A stretch of 64,000 nucleotides of DNA from Bradyrhizobium erythrophlei (GCF_900142985.1 NZ_LT670849.1:1-64000); one strand, 5' to 3'. Positions 18,392 through 28,348 are shown, counted from the first letter of the stretch. Program-made: numbers and translations. Notes: generated by a model from the letters alone, not told the origin.

Positions 18392-19222
18392 TCAAAGGCC
18401 TGTAGGAGGTGCAGTTGCAATTTCTCGGATAGTGCTGGGGCTTGTTTCGGTTTTCTTCCACACTTCCCATACGGCGTCCCCTCGCTCGTACAGACCTTCC
18501 AGATATTGTTTGTCCTTGAATGTGTCCATCGCAGCAAAGAACCCGTCGTATTCTAATGCAGCCAATTGCTTTTTTTCGATGAGCCGCTGGAAGGGCTTCA
18601 CCACGAGTTCTTCTCCCGGCATCAAGTATTGGAAAATATCTTTCTTCAAGACAAAAAATCCTGCGTTGATTCGTATATCTGTCTGCATCAATTCCTTGAT
18701 TTCTGTAACACTGCCATCGCCGTCGGTCTTGACGACGTGATAGCTGAGGTTTGGCCGCACGCTTAGAAACGTGGCGATTTTGTCTTGGCGGCGCGCGTAT
18801 TCCAAATAGGTCGGCAAATGTAGATCTGTGAAGCCGTCGCAGTAATTCGCCAGAAACACATCTTCGCCTTCAAGATATTTTCGGACGGCCAATAGCCTTT
18901 CGCCGAGGTTTGAGTGAAGTCCGGTATCGGCGAAGGTGATCTTCCAATCGCGAATATCGCTGTTTTCGGCTACAAGTTCTTTGCCGCCGTCAGAGAACAC
19001 GAAATCATTGGATAAATACTCGTTGTAATTCAAGAAGAACTGCTTGATCAGGTCGCCGCGATATCCCAAGCAAAGTATAAAATCCTTGAACCCAAAATGA
19101 GCGAAATACTTCATCACGTACCAAAGGATGGGGCGATACCCGATGACCGCCATAGGCTTTGGTATCTGATCTGCATCGCGCAATCGCAAACCAAGACCAC
19201 CGCAAAACAGGACCACCTTCAT
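18392..19222 (-). CDS. Sugar-1-phosphate nucleotidyltransferase, RfbF-like
   Basis: 276 aa nucleotidyltransferase resembling glucose-1-phosphate cytidylyltransferase. The start VVLFCGGLGLRLR is the nucleotide-binding loop, with IPKPMAVIGYRPILWY following, the metal-site Asp in FLANYCDGFTDL, and NAGFFVLKKDIF after it. The G-x-G-x-R loop lacks the usual Thr-Arg of glucose thymidylyltransferases, fitting the cytidylyltransferase branch. A strong AGGAGG site precedes the ATG by 7 bp. It probably activates the sugar that enters the SDR/RfbC/C-methyltransferase route; CDP rather than dTDP is an inference. Confidence 0.82.
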   Translation of the reverse strand: MKVVLFCGGLGLRLRDADQIPKPMAVIGYRPILWYVMKYFAHFGFKDFILCLGYRGDLIKQFFLNYNEYLSNDFVFSDGGKELVAENSDIRDWKITFADTGLHSNLGERLLAVRKYLEGEDVFLANYCDGFTDLHLPTYLEYARRQDKIATFLSVRPNLSYHVVKTDGDGSVTEIKELMQTDIRINAGFFVLKKDIFQYLMPGEELVVKPFQRLIEKKQLAALEYDGFFAAMDTFKDKQYLEGLYERGDAVWEVWKKTETSPSTIREIATAPPTGL

Positions 19223-19696
19223 CCCGATCTCCTCCTAGGAGCAAAATTCTGCCGTCAGGCAGGCCTCATCCGAACGTTGACAAAAACAATCATATATCGA
19301 ATTGCATAAGTCCCGAAGAGCTACGCTAGCACACCTCTACGGATCGAGTAGTTTAAGTGATATTAGTTAAAATCTGAGCTTAACGCTGGAGCCGCGGCAG
19401 GGCCCTTTTGGTAGAGACGGCCAGATGGTTCGGTAATCGGTGTAGCCGGGCTCGCTCGCATTCGACGCCTGCAAGCGGTGAGGATGCGCAATCGGCTTCG
19501 CCGTGGTCACAGACAGCTGACGCCTAACTTCGATTCTGAAACTGTCGACCGTACTTCGCTAACGCTAACCCTGTTCTTAAGTCTGAACAACAAGCCTTCC
19601 TCGGAGGAGGACGGACACAGGGGCCAAGGGGCAACATAAACCGATTTTTTTGAAATTAGATCGAAGGGCGATGCGCCATTGTTGCAGGAGATACCC
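19223..19696. other. Intergenic gap
   Basis: About 470 bp upstream of the nucleotidyltransferase and downstream of the acyltransferase. No frame resembles a known protein and no clear repeat or RNA is visible. The promoter of the nucleotidyltransferase operon should lie near the 19.2-19.4 kb side. Confidence 0.35.
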
Positions 19697-20782
19697 CTAA
19701 CGAAACCTTTTGCGCAAACGGCGGAAGTAAGCATCTACATAGATGTCCAATATGGCCGCGTAGACTGCAGCGATCGCGAAGGTCACCAAGACGAGCAGTG
19801 GCTTGATCGTGGCAAGCCAAGGGGCATTCTTCTCTATGACATTGATCACAACGTAGTGGACCAAGTACATTGCGTAGGAATAAACGCCAATTCGCGCGAC
19901 CCAGGGATGATTGAGTAGCGTAAAGGGGAAGTTCGCGGCACATTTTATCGCGTAGTAAAAAATTGGCATGAGCGCGAGGCCTTGAAGACTGTACCGGAAG
20001 GTCTCTCTAAAATAAGTGTCGCGCCATGCGAGCGTGACCGCCATGACAACAGCAGCGGAAAATAGGAGTGTTGCAGGCTTTGCTTCCAAGAATGGATTAG
20101 ACATTCCAGGTTTTGCAGACCTCGGATTGGCGGCGAGCCCGAGAATGCATCCGAACACAATGGAATCGACGCGGGTATCCGAGCTATAGTAGGTCCGCTC
20201 GGTCACGAAATTCGGCAAACCGGCGAGGTACATCCGCCAAGCCAACACAGCGAGGCAGGTCATGGCCAGAACCAGAACGATGCGTCGCGTTGACAACTCA
20301 AGTGCGAGCAGACCCGTCAATGCGGCCGGGTAGATCATGTAGAAATGCTCCTCGACCGCGAGCGACCATAGAATGCCTGTACCTGCAGCCGTTGTATTTC
20401 CGGAATCGAAGAAGAGGCCATAGTAGTTCGCGAAATATAGGAGCTGCGCGAGAATGGCAGCCCACGAGATACCCCCGTCTAAGCGACCGAGTATCACTAG
20501 CGAGTACGCGATAACCAGGGTCACCACGAGCGGCGGAAATAACCGAAATATGCGGCGGAGATAAAATTTGCCAATATGGATTTGACCGGTTCGCTTCCGT
20601 TCATCCATGAGAAGTGTTGTGATCAAATACCCACTCAGGAAAAAAAATATTGTAACGCCAAGTCCTCCGGGAACTACGATGCCGTAACCCGCATGCGACA
20701 CCAGAACAATCAAGATAGATACGGCGCGCAGTCCATCCAGTGAAGGTATGGTGCTTTTGTCAGAAGGATATTCAGTGATCAA
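19697..20782 (-). CDS. Acyltransferase family 3 (OafA-like) membrane protein
   Basis: 361 aa integral membrane acyltransferase. The active-site His motif is in IPSLDGLRAVSILIVLVSHA (Arg and His of the R-x10-H motif), followed by FFFLSGYLITTLL and RRIFRLFPPL, then LWSLAVEEHFYMIYP. About ten hydrophobic segments are apparent. Such proteins O-acetylate or O-succinylate polysaccharides from an acyl-CoA donor. The start is TTG, supported by TGAGG 9 bp upstream. It is probably a substituent enzyme for the glycan made in this locus. Confidence 0.9.
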   Translation of the reverse strand: MITEYPSDKSTIPSLDGLRAVSILIVLVSHAGYGIVVPGGLGVTIFFFLSGYLITTLLMDERKRTGQIHIGKFYLRRIFRLFPPLVVTLVIAYSLVILGRLDGGISWAAILAQLLYFANYYGLFFDSGNTTAAGTGILWSLAVEEHFYMIYPAALTGLLALELSTRRIVLVLAMTCLAVLAWRMYLAGLPNFVTERTYYSSDTRVDSIVFGCILGLAANPRSAKPGMSNPFLEAKPATLLFSAAVVMAVTLAWRDTYFRETFRYSLQGLALMPIFYYAIKCAANFPFTLLNHPWVARIGVYSYAMYLVHYVVINVIEKNAPWLATIKPLLVLVTFAIAAVYAAILDIYVDAYFRRLRKRFR

Positions 20783-20841
20783 AAGCCCAACCTCATACTA
20801 TCTCGGGAGGTATGTTAGACTTGGCAAAGTCAAACAATGTG

Positions 20842-22857
20842 TCAGCGAGTGAAAGAAGCAAGTAATCGAATATAGTAAGATTGGTAATTTAGCGAAGGCT
20901 CGGTGATCGCCCACGAATTCGCCGGCCACGGGTCATTGAACTGAAGATACGACTTGGCCTGCGGCTGCGCCAATGGCGGCACAAAATTCCGCTGACACAG
21001 AGAGAACGTCTTTGCACCGTAACAGCGGTTTGCTGGCGACCCTTCAGGCGCACGACAGCACGCGTCAGGCGAGAATTGCGGATTGGGTCCGCCCACTAGG
21101 AAACCTGGGGGTGGGCCCGGAAGTTGCTCACTCACCTGTTGCCAGCGCGTCCCATAAGCAAACCAGGTGTGAAACATGGTGACGGCAGATTGACTGGCGC
21201 CAGCCGAGGCCATGTTCGTCAGATAAACGAGGCCGAGCGGGTTTACGCCGTGGATGTAGTGAGCGTATTCCGACGCTGCAGCGAGCGAGACCCCTGATAG
21301 CTTCTGATCCGTACTGTGCAGCGCCGCCAACTGGTACAATCTTGCTTGCATGGCCTTTCCCTTATTGCTGCCCCATGTGTAATCCTTCAACGGGGCGCGA
21401 TAGGGATCCGCTCGCTGGAGAGAGATTTGAAACGCTTCGGAAGCCCGCCATAGATTCGTCAACAAATGCTCGCGAATAGATTTCGCTACCTCAGGCGTCG
21501 AGCCAGGCAACCGCGCATAATACAGCAGACTCTCGAGCGCATCGACCTCCCACATCGAGGCACCCCACGGCGGCAGCAGCGCGCTGTAGTTGGCGTCAAC
21601 GAACGCCCTGAATTGCGCCTCTCCACCCATCTCGAACAGAAAGGTCGCTGCCTCGAATTGTGCCCGCAGCCGATCGGTCGTGCTCATTTCCTGCTGGCCA
21701 GACGCTAGTCCCTTGGAACCCGGCTGCTTTGAATCGTCGTTATTGTAGTAGAGTACATTGGGGTTTGAGGTCGCCCAGAGCCACGCCGCCCTTGCGCGGT
21801 TTTTGAGATCGTCACCGTATCGCTTGAGGTCCGGCTCGGGCCGAGACGCAAAGAACTTGGAGGCGTATCCAAAGGCTGCCGCACCCATGAGGGTAGCGGA
21901 CGTTGTTGAAGGGCCATAATAACTGGCCCCTTTCGCGTTAGATGGCGGGCTTGCGCCATCCAGGCCCTGAACACAGAGTAACGAGCCGTCCAAATTTTGC
22001 ATCCGGACAAGCCAATCCAGACCCCACTTCACCTCGTCAAGGATATCGGGAATGCCGTTGCCTGACTCCGGAATTCCGTAGTCATCGCTGAAGGCCTGAG
22101 GGTTCTCCTCATACGCGTGCAGCAGAACGATGATGTAGCGCGCCGTCCAAGATGTGTATTTGTTGAAGTCGCCGGCATCGTACCATCCGCCGTGAAGATC
22201 CTTGATTTGCGATTTCGAAAAGGGGTTCGACGGCGACCTCTCATGCCACGGACGCGACTCGGAGTCTTGGCCCGGGCCAAGGTGGCTCGCTTTGTCCGCC
22301 CACGCGCTTCCTGCAAACTCCGGCTTTTTTTCGAACCCCGCGCGCTGGTAGAAAAATACGCGAAGAGCATCTATCATGACATTCTTGTAGACGTGCTCGC
22401 CGATCGAGAAATCTGGCGATCGAACACCCTTCTCAAGGTCCACGACTGCATACTTGCCCGGGGCCTCGATATCGGAAAAGTCAAACCACCAGGCCTTGTC
22501 GCCAGAGGTCTGATCCGTGCCTCCGAAGTTCCACGCTGTCGGGGGTGCCGTCTTGACGATCTTGCCGGTGGGGAGCTCGATCAACGCGTAAGTCTTGCCG
22601 GGCGCAAATTCGAAGATACTGTCATAGCCGACTTGTGGAGCGCGTACGACGGCAACCTTCCTTGACTTCGCGAGATATCCGAACTGATCAACAACAATTA
22701 TTGGAATCAGACCGTTCGGACCAACCGTCAGATTCTTCTTCCAGTCTGCAGCGGCGAGATCCGGCCGGTCCGGTGCCTTGGTCTCACCGACTTGGGCTTG
22801 GACCGTAGAAGCGTAGACCAACAACAAAGTTGCGAGGCAGAAGGTACAATAGCGCAC
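20842..22857 (-). CDS. Secreted glycoside hydrolase family 9 endoglucanase
   Basis: 671 aa from the GTG at 22855-22857, which has GAGG 7-8 bp upstream and opens a clean signal peptide (CTFCLATLLLVYASTVQAQ); a longer frame to 23022 would bury it. After the signal comes the Ig-like CelD_N domain (VDQFGYLAKSRKVAVV to DFSIG), then the GH9 barrel with GGWYDAGDFNKY (catalytic Asp pair), GNGIPDILDEVKWGLDWL, HYIHGVNPLGL and, near the C terminus, NSWAITEPSLNYQS with the probable acid Glu. GH9 enzymes cut beta-1,4-glucans. In a polysaccharide locus it may trim the bacterium's own beta-glucan, or it may attack plant cellulose. Confidence 0.88.
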   Translation of the reverse strand: MRYCTFCLATLLLVYASTVQAQVGETKAPDRPDLAAADWKKNLTVGPNGLIPIIVVDQFGYLAKSRKVAVVRAPQVGYDSIFEFAPGKTYALIELPTGKIVKTAPPTAWNFGGTDQTSGDKAWWFDFSDIEAPGKYAVVDLEKGVRSPDFSIGEHVYKNVMIDALRVFFYQRAGFEKKPEFAGSAWADKASHLGPGQDSESRPWHERSPSNPFSKSQIKDLHGGWYDAGDFNKYTSWTARYIIVLLHAYEENPQAFSDDYGIPESGNGIPDILDEVKWGLDWLVRMQNLDGSLLCVQGLDGASPPSNAKGASYYGPSTTSATLMGAAAFGYASKFFASRPEPDLKRYGDDLKNRARAAWLWATSNPNVLYYNNDDSKQPGSKGLASGQQEMSTTDRLRAQFEAATFLFEMGGEAQFRAFVDANYSALLPPWGASMWEVDALESLLYYARLPGSTPEVAKSIREHLLTNLWRASEAFQISLQRADPYRAPLKDYTWGSNKGKAMQARLYQLAALHSTDQKLSGVSLAAASEYAHYIHGVNPLGLVYLTNMASAGASQSAVTMFHTWFAYGTRWQQVSEQLPGPPPGFLVGGPNPQFSPDACCRAPEGSPANRCYGAKTFSLCQRNFVPPLAQPQAKSYLQFNDPWPANSWAITEPSLNYQSYYIRLLASFTR

Positions 22858-23335
22858 GTGTTTGACCTCGCTCTGCTGCCGCAGAGGCTGGAATCGCACC
22901 TCCCGATTGCGCGGCCCTTCCGCCCCTATCCTGAGGTTTGCTATTTGACCCAAAATTCCATCGGGGGTCAAATCGACCGAGCCGCGCCCAATGTCCGCTA
23001 GCCGCACACAGATGGGCAACATCGGTCGCAGCCCGAGCTCGCCGGGTCGGCGAGATCGTCCCTCTGCACACCAAACGAGCGATCGGATACAAAGACGAGC
23101 CCAAATCTGCCCGGGAGCGTTAAAATCATCTTTTCTGCTCTAATTAGCGCCGCAGATCGCATCCTCGTTTCTGCGCCCCAGAAGAGCGCCTTCGTGGCTT
23201 CCGCTGCCAGTTGTTATGTTGGTGCTTGGAATTTGTGGCACGCTGGAGATGCAAAGTGGATTTGGGTCAAATGACGGAGCTGTATAGAAAAGCTGATACC
23301 TATAACGGCAACAACTCGCGGGCAGGCATGACCAC
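22858..23335. other. Divergent intergenic region
   Basis: About 480 bp between the GH9 gene and the oppositely directed glycosyltransferase. The GH9 frame stays open upstream to 23022 but is judged untranslated. No other feature is recognised. Confidence 0.35.
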
Positions 23336-24589
23336 ATGAAATTACTTTTCGTTACGCCCTACGTTCCCAATCCGCCGACGTTCGGCGGCCAGCGACGTAT
23401 CCACGGGCTAATGCGCGCGCTCAGCAAGCGGCACGCACTCTCTCTGCTAGCGCTGCACAACCCTATCGATCCAATCGATGAATGGCGTGAGCGCACTCGA
23501 GGCTTCTATCCCGACACGGAGCTGTTCGTACAGCCGGCCTTTGGCCTGCAGGCACGCGCTAAGCGGACCGCGCAACTTCGCTCGCTCTTCGACGTGCGTA
23601 GCTGGGACGCTATCTCGCACCGGAACGAAGCTTTGGTATCGCGTCTGCGCGAACGATTAACACGTGAAATGTGGGACGCCGTGGTCGTTGAGTTTGCGCA
23701 AATGGCCGTCAATCTTACGGAACTTCCACATGGCGTGCCTTGCGTTGTGGACGAGCACAACGTCGAATACGACCTGCAGCGGCGCAGCGCGACCAGTTCT
23801 GCTAACCCATTGCGGCGCACGTTTCTGGAAGCGAATTGGCGCAAGCTTCGTCGCGAAGAAACGGCGGTCTGGCGCAGTTTCGACGGCGTGTCAGTGACTT
23901 CCCCACGCGACCTGTCCATCGTACAGATCCATGCTCCACGGGCGCGCTGTGTCCTTTCGCCCAATGGCGTCGACCTCGACGAATTTACGCCGCCGCCCGG
24001 AGCGCCCGCCCCCGATACCGTCATCTTTTTTGGTGCGCATAACTATTTTCCGAACGCTGACGGCCTGCGCTTTCTGTTCGCCGAGATCTGGCCACTTGTC
24101 TTGGCTGCACGGCCGTCGGTGCAGCTGCGCATTGTTGGTCCGACGCCTCCGGCGGACATCGTCGCGATGCAACCTCCGAACGTGACATTCGTGGGCTACG
24201 TGACGGACATCGTAGCCGAAGTTGGACGTGCCGCAATTGCTATCGCACCGCTGCGGATCGGCGGCGGCACGCGCCTGAAGATTGTCGAAGCCATGGCCCT
24301 CGCTCGGCCTGTGGTTGCTACGTCAATCGGCGCTGAGGGCATCGAGGTGCAGCACGACCGCGACCTGTTACTTGCCGATGCGCCGCGCGATTTCGCAGAC
24401 GCAATGCTGCGCCTGCTCGCGCAGCCGTCCGAGGCAGCAGCAATGGGCCTACGCGGGCGCCGCCTCGTCGAGAAGGCTTATAGCTGGGATAGCTCGGCGG
24501 CCCGGCTGGAACACCTTCTCGAAGAGCTTGTTGAGTGGCGCCGAACAATTCGTGCAGGCGCGGGTCAAGTCGACCAGGCCGTCCGATAG
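23336..24589 (+). CDS. GT4-family glycosyltransferase
   Basis: 417 aa GT-B retaining glycosyltransferase. The N-terminal domain opens with LLFVTPYVPNPPTFGGQRR (donor-side glycine loop); the C domain has VIFFGAHNYFPNADGLRFL, VTFVGYVTDI and APLRIGGGTRLKIVEAMA, the diphosphate-binding stretch with Glu. The pattern is that of the 'sugar transferase, EpsH-associated' group. It would add one hexose to the lipid-linked repeat unit. Codon use looks more GC-rich than the neighbouring genes at 26-29 kb. It converges with the next glycosyltransferase. Confidence 0.9.
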   Translation: MKLLFVTPYVPNPPTFGGQRRIHGLMRALSKRHALSLLALHNPIDPIDEWRERTRGFYPDTELFVQPAFGLQARAKRTAQLRSLFDVRSWDAISHRNEALVSRLRERLTREMWDAVVVEFAQMAVNLTELPHGVPCVVDEHNVEYDLQRRSATSSANPLRRTFLEANWRKLRREETAVWRSFDGVSVTSPRDLSIVQIHAPRARCVLSPNGVDLDEFTPPPGAPAPDTVIFFGAHNYFPNADGLRFLFAEIWPLVLAARPSVQLRIVGPTPPADIVAMQPPNVTFVGYVTDIVAEVGRAAIAIAPLRIGGGTRLKIVEAMALARPVVATSIGAEGIEVQHDRDLLLADAPRDFADAMLRLLAQPSEAAAMGLRGRRLVEKAYSWDSSAARLEHLLEELVEWRRTIRAGAGQVDQAVR

Positions 24590-24675
24590 TCATTCGCTCG
24601 TTTAGAAAGTACCGCACTCGTCACAGATCGCTACCGGTGCTCATAACGAATTGGCAAGCCGAAGTCACAGGCGTC

Positions 24676-25779
24676 CTAGGGTCCCTCACCTCCGATCGCT
24701 CCGCCTAGAAAACCGGTCATTCTCTTGACATAGAGATCGAGATTCATCTGGCACTCGATTAGCTTGCGGCCATTGGCGCCTAACCTGTCGGCCTCCTCCG
24801 GACAAGACAGCAACCGGCGGATCTCCGTCCTTAGGGTTGATGGATCTGCCGGCGGCACATAAAGGCCGTTCTCGCCTTCGACAACCACATCGGTTTGACC
24901 AAGAACGCGAGAACATATAACCGCTTTTCCCATCGCCAGGCATTCCAGAATCGCAGTGACGCCGGCCTGGAAGTTCACGTTCTCCAGCGGCATGACCATG
25001 AAACAACTGTCGAGGTATAATTGCCGCAACTCGTACTGGCTGTACTTCCGCACCGTGACGTTGTTCGGAACGGACCTTGTCGCAACGCCCTCAGTACGTT
25101 TGGACCAAGGTGACGCAGCAGCAATAACTACACGTACGTCGAGACCCTCTACGGCTTGCAACAGCGTCTCGTAGTCGCGGCGCTCCAGCCCGACCGCGCA
25201 AATCTGCGGACGCGTGCCGGAGCTTGGGGCGACACGTTGGGGTGCGAAGAACTCCTGGTCAACCATGAACGGCGTCCACGGCACGCGGTCGCGACTCAAT
25301 TTCCAGCGATCCTCTATGAATCGTTGTTGCCAGCGGCTGTAGGTAATGAAGCGGTCGATGGTGCTTTGCACGCCCAGCCAATCCAGGAAAACCATCTTCT
25401 TCGGTTCCGAGATGACGTGCACGATCATCAGATGGCGTGGCCGCCTGCCAGGTGTGAGTCTGAGGAACGTAGCCAAAGGCAATCCAACCTGCTCGCCATC
25501 TGTGACGATCGCCTGATACCTCTTGCGGACTTTCCAGCAAGCGAAGGCGAGGAGCAGATTGGGACCACCGAATCTCTCGAGCACCGCACCCGTTCGACCT
25601 GTAATCGTTCGCGCCGCTGCGTAGTCGAGAAGATCGGCATCAAAGCTTTGCGCAAGCTCCAAGTAGTCGGCCCTGGGACGCTTGCCGCTCGCGATCTGTT
25701 CGCGAATGTCCGCAGGGATGACGCCTGACACCGTCAACACCACGCGCTTACTCATCCGTCGAACCCCATCCATTGCCAA
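24676..25779 (-). CDS. GT4-like glycosyltransferase
   Basis: 367 aa, GT-B type. The C-terminal half carries FMVMPLENVNFQAGVTAILE followed by ECLAMGKAVICS, which is the EX7E-type donor-binding region, and GLYVPPADPSTL. The N-terminal half is less conserved (VTDGEQVGLPLA; VHVISEPKK). Start is not firm: the frame opens with TTG, with ATG options at codons 3 and 9 (MSKRVVLTVSG), the last fitting family length best. It converges with the preceding glycosyltransferase, 87 bp apart. Confidence 0.82.
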   Translation of the reverse strand: MAMDGVRRMSKRVVLTVSGVIPADIREQIASGKRPRADYLELAQSFDADLLDYAAARTITGRTGAVLERFGGPNLLLAFACWKVRKRYQAIVTDGEQVGLPLATFLRLTPGRRPRHLMIVHVISEPKKMVFLDWLGVQSTIDRFITYSRWQQRFIEDRWKLSRDRVPWTPFMVDQEFFAPQRVAPSSGTRPQICAVGLERRDYETLLQAVEGLDVRVVIAAASPWSKRTEGVATRSVPNNVTVRKYSQYELRQLYLDSCFMVMPLENVNFQAGVTAILECLAMGKAVICSRVLGQTDVVVEGENGLYVPPADPSTLRTEIRRLLSCPEEADRLGANGRKLIECQMNLDLYVKRMTGFLGGAIGGEGP

Positions 25780-26143
25780 AGCGCATTGTTAAGCAAAATG
25801 CGATGGCCGGGAGCGGCGTGATCGCCGACACCTTGCAACTTTACCGCCAACTGTTGTGTCTTAATTGTCCTTAGATCACGAGATTGCTGCGCGCAAGGCC
25901 AACAAAAAACGTCTCTTCTCTACCGCCGGAATATTCGAATGGGCGCGCATATTGACGCCACCCGAGATAGCGATCGGCCCAACCTTCAAGAGCGCCAACA
26001 ATATTGTCCTGAATCCGCACCAAATGGCGCAGAGCGCTGGCGTTTCGCGAACGCGGTCGCCTCGCTGCTACAATCATAGGTCAAAGTATTTGGATTCGCG
26101 CGCTCCTGAACGCGCCATCCCTCGGCATCTATTATTGACAAAG
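25780..26143. other. Intergenic gap
   Basis: About 360 bp between two minus-strand genes. A 68-codon minus-strand frame at 25871-26077 is open but has no recognisable similarity and competes with an open plus-strand frame. Nothing else seen. Confidence 0.3.
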
Positions 26144-27466
26144 TTAATGAACAGGTCCGAGCGGGCTACGCGGCACTGACGGTAGGAGGGAGACAAACTG
26201 GCGTTTTTTTAATGCTTGCAATGGCACTCGCCCTGGATCCGGTATTTTGCTTGGCAGTGAGAAATGGACCGCCTCCACAACCACAAATAGATACAGCATC
26301 CAGAGGGAATTCTCGACAATCCAGTTTGAGTCAGTCAGGTTTATAAGTACCGCAAAAAGCTCAATCGAAAGATACCACCACGCACGGACCGGGAACTTTC
26401 GTCTCACTCGCTCCAGCAAATGCAACGAGGAATAGATAAATACCAGGAATATCCAGTAGCCAATCCGGCCCGTCTCGAGCTTCAGCTCTAAAAATCCGCT
26501 ATGGCTCGACGGCATCTGCCGAATATATCCCGGCGCCTGATTCTGCGGTGAATTCGGTACGAAGTAGTAGGAGTGGAAGCCCCAACCAAACCAAGGATAA
26601 CGCGATATCTGCTCACCGATAAAGCCCCAAATTCCAGTGCGGCCGGTGAGAGTAGCGTCCCCAAAGATCCACCATCCCGCTCGTTCAATCGGGTTGGATA
26701 TGAACATGGATGCGACCACGATTGCGGCGACGAAAAATGCTGGTGTCAGACTTGTCCTCTTGGAAACCTGCAATATCAGAGCCGAACTCGGTATCGCTAC
26801 CAGGGCAAAAACCAACGCGCTCTTCGACTCGCTCTCGAATACTAGCCAGAATGCCAGGCCCAGTGTGATAAGCGCAACAAGGCGTCGCCAGCCGCGATGC
26901 AAAAGCTCATGGCTTGAAATCAAGATTCCGCAGGCGCAAAGGAGACCGAGTTCCTGCTTGTGAGTAAAATATCCAGAATGCCCGATGGGCGACGGCGGTG
27001 TCGTCAAAACATAAATGCCACTGATGACGAGCGCGACGGTGAAACAGAGATGCACGGCTGGTATCGTGGATTTCGTACTTATCGGCAGTGAGTACGGCAA
27101 AGCGACGATAATCACCACTAGCACCTGCACGACAAGCCGGCTGAAGGCAAAGTCCGGGCTGTAAGCCCATGTCACGCTCGCTGCCGCGAACACAAGGTAA
27201 GCAATTAGGCTCTTCATCGGCAAGGATCGGAAGAACATGTAGTCTATTCGCGTCCGATTCCAGAAAACAAGAATCGACACCAGCGTTGCCATGACCGGCC
27301 AAAACAGCACATTCTCCAGCCGCCCTTTTCCATCATCGGGTAAAAGCGGCAGCACCACTATGACATAAAAAATTGCAAACACCGGCATGATTGCCAACAA
27401 CCTGGCGCCTGAAAAACCTGCGCCCGGAAGGCTCGATGTCTGCGCATGGTCAATGAGCTTTGGCAT
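26144..27466 (-). CDS. O-antigen ligase/polymerase family protein (Wzy/ExoQ-like)
   Basis: 440 aa multi-pass membrane protein with about ten to twelve hydrophobic segments. The large periplasmic loop carries the Wzy_C signature region: ATLTGRTGIWGFI, then YPWFGWGFHSYYF and SSHSGFLELKLETGRIGYW. This is the arrangement in ExoQ-type polymerases and O-antigen ligases. With the Wzx-like flippase at 28454 and the Wzc-like kinase at 32801 it most likely polymerises a flipped repeat unit; ligase activity cannot be excluded. Confidence 0.85.
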   Translation of the reverse strand: MPKLIDHAQTSSLPGAGFSGARLLAIMPVFAIFYVIVVLPLLPDDGKGRLENVLFWPVMATLVSILVFWNRTRIDYMFFRSLPMKSLIAYLVFAAASVTWAYSPDFAFSRLVVQVLVVIIVALPYSLPISTKSTIPAVHLCFTVALVISGIYVLTTPPSPIGHSGYFTHKQELGLLCACGILISSHELLHRGWRRLVALITLGLAFWLVFESESKSALVFALVAIPSSALILQVSKRTSLTPAFFVAAIVVASMFISNPIERAGWWIFGDATLTGRTGIWGFIGEQISRYPWFGWGFHSYYFVPNSPQNQAPGYIRQMPSSHSGFLELKLETGRIGYWIFLVFIYSSLHLLERVRRKFPVRAWWYLSIELFAVLINLTDSNWIVENSLWMLYLFVVVEAVHFSLPSKIPDPGRVPLQALKKRQFVSLLPSVPRSPLGPVH

Positions 27467-27799
27467 TCCAGAGACACGCCCTAGTTGTCAGGGTTGCAGC
27501 TCGCATCGGCGACACAGGTGACCGCAGATGCAGAGTTATTACTGCACAGTCACCCGATCGTAGTAATCTCGGAAAGTTGAATTTTCGGGTCCAGTATACA
27601 TTTTGCGACATTCGCAACTGCGGTGTCAATGTTGCGGGAATTGTCCCTGCGGGCGTTTCGTAAAAAGTTAATTCTAAGCCAACGACGGTTTGTGTTCTTA
27701 ATAACTACCAATTGACGAGGGCATTCGTCACCTCTACGGCTGTCATGACGACGCAGGTTGGCTGTGTCAGATAGTTTCCCCCCAACGAGAATGTGACAA
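27467..27799. other. Divergent intergenic region
   Basis: About 330 bp between the polymerase and the oppositely directed acyltransferase. No coding frame or repeat recognised; promoters expected. Confidence 0.3.
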
Positions 27800-28348
27800 G
27801 TGCTGGTCAAGATTCGCGACATACCCTCCAGCCTCTGGGCCACGGCCGCATTCCGCTGGGCAGGTGCGCGCGGGGCCATTGTGATTGTGGAAGGGCGCCA
27901 TCCGGTGCTCTACACTGACGGATCAATCAAATGCGGACGCTTGTTTCTGCGTTGTAAGACGATAGCAATTGAGTTGGGCGCAGCCAAGAATGGCTCGCTT
28001 GTGGTTGGCGAACGTGTCTTTATCAACACTGGTGCCACGATTGTAGCGACTCACAGCATCGAACTCGGTGACCATTGTCTGATTGGAGACTTGGTAGCTA
28101 TCTTTGACTCGGACTATCATTCCATGGAGCCGTCGCGTCCAATCCGGACTGCACCCGTTCGCCTTGGTGTCAATGTCTGGGTCGGCCGTTCTGCAACAAT
28201 CCTTCCGGGGGTGACCATCGGTGACCATGCCGTCATCGCGGCCGGATCGATGGTGACGGACGATGTTCCTGCAAGAACGCTTATGGCGGGGGTACCAGCG
28301 CGACCGATCCGAACTCTGGACATCCCTGACGGCTGGCGTCGCGAGTGA
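27800..28348 (+). CDS. Left-handed beta-helix (hexapeptide) acyltransferase
   Basis: 182 aa. Hexapeptide repeats run through most of the protein (GERVFINTGATIVATHSIEL, GDHCLIGDLVAIFDSDYH, NVWVGRSATILPGVTIGD), with the active-site His in the DSDYHSM segment and a C-terminal DVPARTLMAGVPARPIR, the classic end of maltose O-acetyltransferase-like enzymes. It would transfer acetyl from acetyl-CoA to a sugar. GTG start. A second, longer enzyme of the family is at 45887-46543. Confidence 0.88.
   Translation: MLVKIRDIPSSLWATAAFRWAGARGAIVIVEGRHPVLYTDGSIKCGRLFLRCKTIAIELGAAKNGSLVVGERVFINTGATIVATHSIELGDHCLIGDLVAIFDSDYHSMEPSRPIRTAPVRLGVNVWVGRSATILPGVTIGDHAVIAAGSMVTDDVPARTLMAGVPARPIRTLDIPDGWRRE

Noticed and set aside
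22858..23022. Upstream extension of the GH9 frame (55 further codons)
   Set aside because: It would precede a clean signal peptide and lacks a ribosome site, while the GTG at 22857 has one.
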